Below are positions 1 to 5,386 of a stretch of DNA of 5,389 nt, one piece after another. The stretch covers positions 1 to 5,389 of the forward strand of contig JASFQI010000343.1 of assembly GCA_050115555.1 (NCBI GenBank), read 5' to 3'. Position 1 is the stretch's first letter; each line of letters opens with the position of its first letter. This stretch comes from JASFQI01 sp050115555 (lineage in GTDB: Bacteria > Desulfobacterota > DSM-4660 > Desulfatiglandales > HGW-15). The position numbers and the translations under genes were made by a program. The notes below the pieces were generated by a model. The model worked only from the letters and a program-made list of their open reading frames with translations. It did no database searches and was not told where the DNA came from.

Positions 1-306
1 GGAAAAAGAACGCACCTGCAGAACGAAAAGGCTGTTTACTCTCACGCCATGATGAAGATTTTATCAATTTTGCACAATCGAATCATGCAGGCAAGTGAAA
101 TTGATCTATCCTGGGTACCGGCATATGGGGGTGAGGAACTCGAATTGAAAAGGGATTCTGCCGCATGAATCCCGCTCGCTACTCCTGAGCGAATGTGCGG
201 GGAGTGCGCGATTCGGGCATTTCCATACGACATGCCGTCCATGTATTCCGCACGGCCCCGCGCAAACCTCCACTCCAGCCCCCCCGAATCCTCTTCAACG
301 GTCGCA
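1..306. other. Left flank without a confident gene
   Basis: No recognisable protein or RNA gene is visible. On the plus strand the frame beginning at base 1 is open for 55 codons to a TGA at 166-168 and has no start codon of its own before an ATG at 49, so it could be the C-terminal tail of a gene entering from the left. Its codons are mixed in GC at third positions, unlike the GC-rich genes downstream, and I do not recognise the peptide, so I do not call it a CDS. The first 150 bases are clearly more AT-rich than the rest. Two short inverted repeats sit at 152-173 and 176-192. A minus-strand frame covering 347-42 looks like noise: its product has no recognisable motif. Confidence 0.4.
152..173. 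repeat. Perfect inverted repeat GGGATTC-N8-GAATCCC
   Basis: The arms at 152-158 and 167-173 are exact reverse complements (7 bp) around an 8-base centre, and a second smaller hairpin (TCGCT 176-180 with AGCGA 188-192) follows directly. On the plus strand no T-run follows, so it is not a standard intrinsic terminator in that direction; on the minus strand the stem is followed by a short CTTTTC, a weak terminator at best. The repeat spans the TGA at 166-168 that closes the left-edge open frame. It may be a transcript-end hairpin or an operator; the sequence alone does not decide. Confidence 0.4.
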
Positions 307-335
307 TTGACATTGTCCGGGACTCTCTTTATATT
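307..335 (+). promoter_or_regulatory. Sigma70-type promoter for the panE-MFS unit
   Basis: The -35 hexamer TTGACA (307-312) is a perfect consensus match, followed by a 17-nt spacer and a TATATT -10 hexamer (330-335; 5 of 6). Transcription would start near 342, giving a leader of about 107 nt before the ATG at 449. This is the strongest promoter-like sequence upstream of the two-gene unit. No operator-like palindrome overlaps it. Confidence 0.75.
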
Positions 336-377
336 CCGCGTACACATCGGCTTTCATGGAGCCCTTCGCAAACGTCT

Positions 378-422
378 GGAGGGCATGCTCCTCCCGGTCC
401 TCGCCAAGGCCCGGACAGGAGG
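378..422 (+). promoter_or_regulatory. Leader hairpins, one covering a Shine-Dalgarno
   Basis: Two competing RNA stems can be drawn. Stem 1 pairs GGAGG (378-382) with CCTCC (390-394) around a 7-nt loop. Stem 2 pairs the same CCTCC (390-394) with GGAGG (418-422) and continues inward with GTCC (397-400) and GGAC (413-416), separated by a small 2x1 internal loop, nine pairs in all. Stem 2 would hide the AGGAGG at 417-422, which is the Shine-Dalgarno of an ATG at 429, but leaves the AAGGAGG at 436-442 used by panE free. The pairing is seen directly; any regulatory role is inference, and purine-rich SD copies pair easily with pyrimidine tracts by chance. Confidence 0.3.
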
Positions 423-435
423 AACCCCATGGAAC

Positions 436-442
436 AAGGAGG
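436..442 (+). promoter_or_regulatory. Shine-Dalgarno that fixes the panE start
   Basis: AAGGAGG lies 6 nt before the ATG at 449. An in-frame ATG exists further upstream at 356, but it is not preceded by a comparable site and would add 31 residues ahead of the Rossmann strand that normally opens this family. The site therefore supports 449 as the real start. Confidence 0.85.
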
Positions 443-448
443 CAATGT

Positions 449-1393
449 ATGGGACCCATTCAGCGGATTGCCGTCGTGGGCGGCGGTGCCATGGGCGCAT
501 TTTATGCAACCCGTTTCTTCGACGTGGACCCGTCCTGCGTTTCCCTGGTCGCAGACGGGGAACGCTGCGAACGACTTCGAGATCAGGGGCTCGTGGTGAA
601 CGGTCGCTCTTACGCCGTCCCGGTGCTCCGGCCGGGCGACACGGCCCCTCCCTCCGACCTGGTTCTCGTGGCCGTGAAGAACCATCACATGGACCAGGCG
701 CTTCGTGACATGCAAAGCCGGGTGGGCGAGCATACCGTGTTCCTCTCCGTCATGAACGGCATCGACAGTGAGGAGCAATTGGGACGTGCCTTCGGTATGG
801 AGAAGGTGCTCTACGCCGTCGCCCTGGGGATTGACAGCGTCCGGGAAGAGAATCGTGTGACGTACACGACACCGGGCGTCGTCCACTTCGGGGAAGCGGA
901 AAACCGGGAGATCTCCGAGCGCGTGCGCCGCATGCAGGAGCTGTTCGATCGGGCGGAAATCCCCTGGGAGACGCCGGAAGACATGATTCGAACGCTCTGG
1001 TGGAAGTTCATGATCAACGTGGGGGTCAACCAGAGCTCTGCCGTACTTCGGGCCCCATACGGCGTATTCCAGCGCTCCCAGGAAGCTCGGGACCTCATGG
1101 AAGCAGCCATGTGGGAGGTGATCGCCGTAGCCGAACATGCAGGCGTGTCTCTTAACGGGCAGGACATCGAGAACTGGAAAACCGTGCTGTTCACCCTGGG
1201 GCCCGAAGGCAAGACGTCCATGCTCCAGGACATCGAGGCAGGACGCAAGACCGAGGTCGAAATCTTCTCAGGCCGGGTGCTCGAGTTGGGCGAGACCTAC
1301 GATGTCCCCGTCCCGGTGAACCGCGTCCTTTTCCAGATTTTAAAGGCCATGGAAACGCAGCAGGGGTCCTTGCGGGAAACCGAAGTCCCTTGA
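449..1393 (+). CDS. panE: Ketopantoate reductase family protein (2-dehydropantoate 2-reductase)
   Basis: The 314-residue product belongs to the ApbA/PanE family, which reduces 2-dehydropantoate to (R)-pantoate with NADPH in the cytoplasm, a step of pantothenate and coenzyme A synthesis. Residues 7-16 form the dinucleotide-binding strand and glycine loop (G11, G13, G16 in GGGAMG). K77 in VAVKN and N103 in MNGID match conserved family positions. The C-terminal helical domain carries the catalytic lysine K186 in WWKFMIN, with N190 and N194, then the TSMLQD segment (S257) and the KTEVE segment whose E269 corresponds to the substrate-binding glutamate. Length is normal (about 300). The start at 449 has AAGGAGG 6 nt upstream. 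The stop overlaps the start of the downstream transporter. No other pan gene is nearby, and many members of this family act on other 2-keto acids, so the family is certain but the exact substrate is not. Confidence 0.87.
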   Translation: MGPIQRIAVVGGGAMGAFYATRFFDVDPSCVSLVADGERCERLRDQGLVVNGRSYAVPVLRPGDTAPPSDLVLVAVKNHHMDQALRDMQSRVGEHTVFLSVMNGIDSEEQLGRAFGMEKVLYAVALGIDSVREENRVTYTTPGVVHFGEAENREISERVRRMQELFDRAEIPWETPEDMIRTLWWKFMINVGVNQSSAVLRAPYGVFQRSQEARDLMEAAMWEVIAVAEHAGVSLNGQDIENWKTVLFTLGPEGKTSMLQDIEAGRKTEVEIFSGRVLELGETYDVPVPVNRVLFQILKAMETQQGSLRETEVP

Positions 1394-2520
1394 AATCCGC
1401 CACAACCAAGCCCATGTTCCGTTTCCTGGCGGTCCTGACCGTGTGTTCCACCGCGGGGCTCCAGGCCTGGTTGACGCTGTTCAACAACTTCGCCGTAGAG
1501 GTGGCAGGGCTGGAAGGCCGGCATGTAGGGATCATTCAGTCCGTTCGCGAGATCCCGGGGTTCCTCACCCTGCTTGCCATCTACGTCATCCTGATGGTGC
1601 GGGAGCATCGCCTGAGCGCCCTCTCCATCCTGTTCCTCGGCCTGGGGCTGGCAGCCACCGGATGGTTTCCCTCCTTTGTGGGTCTGACCCTTACGACACT
1701 CGTCATGAGCTTCGGGTTCCATTACTACGAAACCACGAATCAGTCCCTCACGCTTCAGTACTTCGACAGGAGCGTGTCACCCTGGGTGTTCGGAAAGCTT
1801 CGAAGCCTGGCCGCCGCCTCCAGCATCGGCATGGCCCTGTTCATCCTCGGAACGTCCTCCTTCCTCAGCTACACGGGCATCTACATGATCGTGGGCCTCC
1901 TCCTGGCCGCCACCGCGGTCTGGGCCCTGCTCCAGGACCCCACGGAACGCGACCTGGCCCCGCAACGCAAGAGGATGATCGTTCGCAAACGATACTGGCT
2001 CTTTTACTTCCTGACCTTCATGGCCGGTGCCCGCCGTCAGATCTTCATGGCCTTTGCCGTGTTCCTCCTCGTAAAGCGGTTCGACTTCTCCGTCCAGGAG
2101 GTCACGATCCTCTTTGCCGTCAACAACGGAATCAACTATTTTCTCAGTCCCCTCATCGGGAGGGCGATCATTCGGTTCGGGGAACGAAAAATGCTCTCCC
2201 TGGAGTATGCCAGCCTGATCCTCATCTTCCTGGCCTACGCTTTGGTCCAGTCGGGGCGGTTCGCCGTGATCCTGTACGTCCTGGACCACATCTTCTTTAA
2301 TTTCAACATCGCCATTCGGACCTACTTCCAGAAGGTGGGGGACGCTCGGGACATCGCTCCGAGCATGGCGGTGGGCTTTACCATCAACCACATCGCCGCC
2401 GTGGTGCTTCCTGCCCTGGGCGGGCTCCTTTGGATGGTGGACTATCGGATTCCTTTCGTGGCAGGCGCGGGTATGGCCCTGGTCAGCCTGGTCGCGGTTC
2501 AACGCATCCGGACCGCGTGA
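1390..2520 (+). CDS. MFS transporter, 12 predicted membrane helices
   Basis: The 376-residue product is an integral inner-membrane protein with about twelve hydrophobic segments, roughly at residues 11-33, 50-70, 76-94, 96-112, 138-155, 161-180, 202-222, 236-255, 270-288, 290-308, 326-348 and 353-371. A charged cytoplasmic loop at 181-201, rich in R and K, separates two six-helix halves, as in the major facilitator superfamily. The segment GRAIIRFGERKML (257-269) resembles MFS motif A between helices 8 and 9; the equivalent between helices 2 and 3 is degenerate. SVREIPGF (51-58) is a notable helix-2 motif. The start is TTG inside the upstream stop (TTGA), with only a weak GGGAAA before it; an alternative ATG at 1414 would remove eight residues but has no clear ribosome site. 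Substrate cannot be read from the sequence; pairing with a ketopantoate reductase suggests a small carboxylic acid, which is inference. Confidence 0.85.
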   Translation: MKSATTKPMFRFLAVLTVCSTAGLQAWLTLFNNFAVEVAGLEGRHVGIIQSVREIPGFLTLLAIYVILMVREHRLSALSILFLGLGLAATGWFPSFVGLTLTTLVMSFGFHYYETTNQSLTLQYFDRSVSPWVFGKLRSLAAASSIGMALFILGTSSFLSYTGIYMIVGLLLAATAVWALLQDPTERDLAPQRKRMIVRKRYWLFYFLTFMAGARRQIFMAFAVFLLVKRFDFSVQEVTILFAVNNGINYFLSPLIGRAIIRFGERKMLSLEYASLILIFLAYALVQSGRFAVILYVLDHIFFNFNIAIRTYFQKVGDARDIAPSMAVGFTINHIAAVVLPALGGLLWMVDYRIPFVAGAGMALVSLVAVQRIRTA

Positions 2521-2544
2521 GATGGGTACGCTTGAGCAAGAGAG

Positions 2545-4065
2545 TCAGGAAACGAACAAATCCTTGGTGGAGAAGTTGGGATCACTCGTGAGGTTGACGC
2601 CGAGCCGCCGCAGGCCCGCCTCATCACCGGGTGTGGGAATGTGAGTCATGTGAACCTCGCAGCCCTTAAGTTCCTTGAGGCATTCCATGGCGAGCTGGGC
2701 CGCGGGATTGGTGGTCGCGCTGATGCTCAGAGCGATCAGAGTTTCCACCAGATCCAGGCTGAGATTCTTTTCGTTCAGGACCTCGGTTTTCAGATTTTTG
2801 ACGGACTCGACGATGTTCGGCGGGAGCAGTTTGATCTTTTCCGGGACCCCTGCCAGATGCTTCACCGCGTGCAACACCAGGCTTGACGCCGCATGAAGCT
2901 GGGGCGAGTTGTTCCCGGTGACGATGGTGCCGTCTCGAAGGGCGATCGACGCGCCGCAATAGATGCCTTCGTTTCCCTTGTTGTCCTGTTCCTGTGCATG
3001 AAAGGCCGCCTTTCTGGCGGGCTCGACCACGCTGCGGTACTCCAGGTCCAGGTTGAAGTCCTTGACCAGGAGCTCCACCCGTTGAACCGTCTCCCTGTCC
3101 GTCAAACCCATCACGTACTCACACTGATACCGGAAGTAACGGCGTATGATTTCCTGCTTGGCCGCCTCCCGTGCATCCTCGTCGTCCGTGATGGCGAAGC
3201 CCACGCGATTCACCCCCATGTCCGTGGGCGAGTGGTACATCGAGCCCCCATTCCGAATTTTTTGCAGGATTCGCTTGAGGACCGGAAACACCTCTACATC
3301 GCGATTGTAGTTGATCGCCTTTTTATTATACGTTTCGAGATGATAGGGGTCGATCATATTGAAATCCCGGAGGTCTGCGGTTGCGGCTTCATAGGCTGCG
3401 TTTACCGGGTGCTTGAGGGAGAGATTCCAGATGGGGAAGGTTTCAAACTTGGCATACCCGGCAGAGACACCCCTTTTGTGCTCATGAAACACCTGGGAAA
3501 GGCAGGTGGCCAGTTTCCCGCTCCCCGGGCCGGGTCCGGTCACGATGACCAGCGGCTTGTCAGTGGGGATGTAGTCGTTGGCCCCATACCCCCTCTCGCT
3601 GACGATCAGGTCGATGTCCGTGGGGTATCCTTTGGTGTACTGGTGGGTGTACACCGCGATCCTTCTTCTCTCCAGCTTGTTCTTGAACTGCTCAGCCGCA
3701 GGTTGATTCTCATACCGCGTGATGACTACGGCGCGGACATGGATGCCCCACGTCCTCAGGTCGTCGATCAGCTTGAGCGCGTCGGAATCATAGGTGATCC
3801 CGAAATCGGCTCGCATCTTTTTCCTCTCGATGTCCCCGGCGTAAATGCAGAGCAGCAGGTCCGCCTGGTCTTTGAGTTGTTGAAGAAGCCTCATCTTGAT
3901 GTTGGGATCATACCCCGGCAGCACCCTTGCGGCGTGAAAGTCGTACAACAACTTACCTCCGAACTCCAGGTAGAGCTTGTTCCCGAACTGTTCCGCCCTT
4001 TTCAGGATCTCGGATGTCTGTTCCTGGATGTATTTTTCATTGTCAAAGGACGATTTTTCGGTCAT
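2545..4065 (-). CDS. DUF1846 / UPF0371 family protein of unknown function
   Basis: The 506-residue product matches my knowledge of the DUF1846 (UPF0371) family along its whole length (about 500), so it is complete. Family-like landmarks are FGGK (35-38) followed by H44 and the PGYDP turn (50-54); a Rossmann-like alternation up to residue 176; a glycine loop GPGPGSGK (177-184) that recalls a phosphate-binding loop but departs from Walker A in spacing and has L185 where S or T is expected; IDPYHLETY (238-246); HSPTDMGVNRVGF (278-290); and C370-G-A-S with NNSP (385-388) and H391-AASS in the C-terminal domain. No signal peptide or membrane segment is seen, so it is probably cytosolic. The start has AGGGGAGAG (4079-4071) ahead of the ATG. 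The 3' end faces the MFS gene 24 nt away, and the gene diverges from the CBS gene. No reaction is established for the family to my knowledge. Confidence 0.9.
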   Translation of the reverse strand: MTEKSSFDNEKYIQEQTSEILKRAEQFGNKLYLEFGGKLLYDFHAARVLPGYDPNIKMRLLQQLKDQADLLLCIYAGDIERKKMRADFGITYDSDALKLIDDLRTWGIHVRAVVITRYENQPAAEQFKNKLERRRIAVYTHQYTKGYPTDIDLIVSERGYGANDYIPTDKPLVIVTGPGPGSGKLATCLSQVFHEHKRGVSAGYAKFETFPIWNLSLKHPVNAAYEAATADLRDFNMIDPYHLETYNKKAINYNRDVEVFPVLKRILQKIRNGGSMYHSPTDMGVNRVGFAITDDEDAREAAKQEIIRRYFRYQCEYVMGLTDRETVQRVELLVKDFNLDLEYRSVVEPARKAAFHAQEQDNKGNEGIYCGASIALRDGTIVTGNNSPQLHAASSLVLHAVKHLAGVPEKIKLLPPNIVESVKNLKTEVLNEKNLSLDLVETLIALSISATTNPAAQLAMECLKELKGCEVHMTHIPTPGDEAGLRRLGVNLTSDPNFSTKDLFVS

Positions 4066-4350
4066 TGAATCTCTCCCCTGAATCCCGATTTTCCTTCACG
4101 TGGAATCACCCTGCGTTCCCGTCCCACCGGCGGGATGATGAATGTGCAAGCAAAAGGTTTTCTTCATCGGAACAACCCGATCCGAGCCTTCCCGAAAGGC
4201 TGACCCGCGGTTCCACGCCAGAAACGCCACCCGTTCGAAAAGACAGCGAACGCCCTCCCCCGAAATTCGTCCCCTTGGATACTACAGCTTTGCGTTCAGG
4301 GGAAGGACTAAAAGTGACAGACGTCTCCTCCGGTGTCAGGCCTCCCTCCC
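4066..4350. other. Divergent spacer, DUF1846 side
   Basis: No gene is visible here; plus-strand open frames crossing it encode unrecognisable, basic, low-complexity peptides. The minus-strand Shine-Dalgarno AGGGGAGAG (4079-4071) of the DUF1846 gene is at the left end. I could not find a convincing minus-strand promoter: there is no close match to TTGACA with a spaced TATAAT in that direction. A good stem, AGCCTT (4185-4190) with AAGGCT (4196-4201) around a 5-nt loop, lies inside a wider weak pairing of GGAAC (4169-4173) with GTTCC (4210-4214). Neither is followed by a T-run on either strand. Another small stem pairs TCCCG (4117-4121) with CGGGA (4131-4135). Confidence 0.5.
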
Positions 4351-4379
4351 TTGACAGCCTGTATGCAGAGCACTATGTT
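4351..4379 (+). promoter_or_regulatory. Sigma70-type promoter for the CBS gene
   Basis: A perfect TTGACA (4351-4356) is followed by a 17-nt spacer and TATGTT (4374-4379; 4 of 6). Transcription would begin near 4386, leaving a leader of about 180 nt before the ATG at 4567. The match to the panE promoter in -35 and spacer length supports a housekeeping sigma factor for both. Confidence 0.68.
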
Positions 4380-4385
4380 ACCTAA

Positions 4386-4566
4386 AGCGAGCTCCTCCTT
4401 CGGAAGGGTTCGCGGCATTTTTTGGGGCCGAAGGTATCCGGATCCAACCGGTATCACGCCGAAGAAACTCCGGACCCCAATACGGGAGTACTGCTTGGGG
4501 GTACTCGTTTGTGAAGGAGCAGGATTCACGATATGCCCCCACCACCCTATGAAGGAGAGGAGTCCC
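4386..4566 (+). promoter_or_regulatory. Long structured leader of the CBS gene
   Basis: This untranslated stretch holds several perfect stems. CCTTCGG (4397-4403) pairs with CCGAAGG (4428-4434); a smaller CCTT/AAGG hairpin (4397-4407), extended by GCGA (4387-4390) with TCGC (4410-4413), stands shortly before six T residues (4418-4423). CCCCAA (4475-4480) pairs with TTGGGG (4495-4500), and GAGTAC (4486-4491) pairs with GTACTC (4501-4506). The last two interlock, with no linker between their 3' arms, so they are best read as mutually exclusive. GCCGAAG occurs twice (4427-4433 and 4458-4464), offering alternative partners for CTTCGG. I see no match to any riboswitch consensus I know. The Shine-Dalgarno region AAGGAGAGGAG is at 4552-4562. 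The transcript start is inferred, so the leader's extent is too. Confidence 0.4.
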
Positions 4567-5118
4567 ATGAAAACCAAGCAGATCAAAGAACTTATGGTAC
4601 CTCTTTCGGATTACGCGACCGTATCCAAGGACGCCACGCTTAGAGAAGCACTGCGCTCCCTGGAAAGCGAAAAAAGGAAGTACGAAGAACGCCCCTACCG
4701 GCACCGCTCCCTCGTGGTGATCGATGACAACAGGCATGCCGTGGGTCGCGTGAGCCAGATCGACATCATGCGGGCCCTGGAGCCCGGCTATGCCGAGGTC
4801 GGGGACGCCTCGTGGATTGCCCGATCCCGCCTGTCCACCCGCATGCTGACCACCATCCGCGAGCAGTTCCAGTTGTGGGACCGCCCCGTTTCAAGCATGT
4901 GCCAGACCATGGAACAGCTCCGGGTCGAGGACATCATGCAGGTCCCCTCGGAAGGAGAGTTCGTTGAAGAAACCGACACCATGAACATTGCCATGCATCG
5001 CATCGTTATGGGGAGTCACCACAGTCTCCTCGTCACCCGAAATGGAGAAATCGTCGGGATCGTAAGATCCACGGACGTCTTCAACGCCCTCTACGACATG
5101 ATCGACTGCCCGGAATAA
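4567..5118 (+). CDS. Two-CBS-domain protein
   Basis: The 183-residue soluble protein is a stand-alone pair of CBS domains, a module that binds adenosine ligands (AMP, ATP, SAM) or other nucleotides and usually regulates a partner. CBS1 spans about 4-72: IKELM near the start, T24 to L32 helix, RSLVVID strand (47-53) and VGRVSQIDIMRAL (59-71). A polar helical linker of about 45 residues (73-117) is longer than usual. CBS2 spans 118-178: VEDIM (120-124), HSLLVTRNGEIVGIVRSTD (152-170). In both, the conserved aspartate after the second strand (D66, D170) is kept. No transmembrane or catalytic domain is fused. The start at 4567 is favoured because GAGGAG (4557-4562) lies just upstream; an in-frame ATG at 4549 would place this site inside the coding region. 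It appears monocistronic and its effector target is not visible here. Confidence 0.87.
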   Translation: MKTKQIKELMVPLSDYATVSKDATLREALRSLESEKRKYEERPYRHRSLVVIDDNRHAVGRVSQIDIMRALEPGYAEVGDASWIARSRLSTRMLTTIREQFQLWDRPVSSMCQTMEQLRVEDIMQVPSEGEFVEETDTMNIAMHRIVMGSHHSLLVTRNGEIVGIVRSTDVFNALYDMIDCPE

Positions 5119-5330
5119 GTCGCCTCACCCCCTCTCCTTCTTTTTTCATCGACGGGCAGGGTGAAAACGGCCCGACCGATCCGGACCGGCCCCTTGGTGA
5201 GCAACCCGGAAAACGTCCGGCCTCACCGGGGACCGCCCGGGTTAGCACTCGCCCTTTTTCCAGCGCATCGATCCTTCCTGCGAACCCTGACAGCCCCCTC
5301 CTCTCCCCGGCGCCAGTAAATTCCATTGTC
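5119..5330. other. GC-rich spacer after the CBS gene
   Basis: No gene is visible. A T6 run at 5141-5146 follows the CBS stop closely, but no stem precedes it, so I do not call an intrinsic terminator. An imperfect GGCC-anchored hairpin lies at about 5169-5191. Stronger pairings occur at 5190-5243 and are listed separately. A minus-strand frame covering 5332-5081 has no recognisable motif. Confidence 0.4.
5190..5243 (+). repeat. Overlapping inverted repeats downstream of the CBS gene
   Basis: Arm set A pairs CCCC (5190-5193) and GGTGAG (5196-5201) with CTCACCGGGG (5222-5231), ten pairs with a 2-nt bulge. Arm set B pairs AACCCGG (5203-5209) with CCGGGTT (5237-5243). The two interlock, so they compete. 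A T5 run (5255-5259) comes 11 nt after set B, too far for a textbook terminator. They may mark the 3' end of the CBS transcript or the leader of a gene to the right; both are inference. Confidence 0.35.
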
Positions 5331-5339
5331 AAAAAATCC

Positions 5340-5367
5340 TTGACTTGGATTCCGTTTTTGGCAAAAT
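5340..5367 (+). promoter_or_regulatory. Candidate promoter of a gene beyond the right edge
   Basis: TTGACT (5340-5345; 5 of 6) is followed at 16 nt by CAAAAT (5362-5367; 4 of 6). The base composition changes sharply from GC-rich to AT-rich at about 5317, as is common at promoters. A second possible -10, a perfect TATAAT, is at 5378-5383; the nearest -35-like sequence for it, TTGGCA (5358-5363), is only 14 nt away. Which element is used, and the gene it serves, cannot be seen. Confidence 0.4.
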
Positions 5368-5372
5368 AACCA

Positions 5373-5386
5373 AATATTATAATATT
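5373..5386. repeat. Perfect 14-bp AT-only palindrome
   Basis: AATATTATAATATT reads identically on both strands and contains a TATAAT hexamer (5378-5383). It lies inside the AT-rich putative promoter region and could be an operator for a dimeric regulator, a -10 element on both strands, or a chance result of AT-rich DNA. A separate TTTGG-N8-CCAAA inverted repeat (5357-5361 with 5370-5374) overlaps its left edge. Confidence 0.45.

Noticed and set aside
329..1138. A 269-codon minus-strand open frame opposite panE
   Set aside because: The product is histidine-rich and unrecognisable, as expected for the complement of a GC-rich gene; the plus-strand frame has clear PanE motifs and a strong ribosome site.
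1777..2502. A 241-codon minus-strand open frame opposite the MFS gene
   Set aside because: Its hydrophilic, D/E/G/H-rich composition is what the complement of a hydrophobic membrane-protein gene gives; no motifs.
2893..4068. A 391-codon plus-strand open frame opposite the DUF1846 gene
   Set aside because: It lies entirely antisense to a recognised family protein, has no recognisable motifs, and is the kind of long shadow frame that GC-rich codon use produces.
4142..4354. A 70-codon plus-strand small gene in the divergent spacer
   Set aside because: No Shine-Dalgarno, basic low-complexity product, and it overlaps the promoter of the CBS gene at its end.
4475..4506. An H-type RNA pseudoknot from the two interlocking 6-bp stems
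   Set aside because: The 3' arms abut at 4500/4501, leaving no loop to span the first stem, so both full stems cannot form together; alternative hairpins are more reasonable.
4333..4566. An N-terminal extension of the CBS protein from an upstream in-frame start
   Set aside because: The extension would begin upstream of the proposed promoter's -35 element, shows no domain, and the ATG at 4567 has a well-placed ribosome site.
5119..5150. Intrinsic terminator right after the CBS gene
   Set aside because: A T6 run is present but no stem precedes it.
5242..5250. TTAGCACTC, an exact match to the left half of the CIRCE heat-shock operator
   Set aside because: The right half GAGTGCTAA is absent at the expected 9-nt spacing, and the site is over 100 bases from any likely downstream start; a 9-base match can occur by chance.
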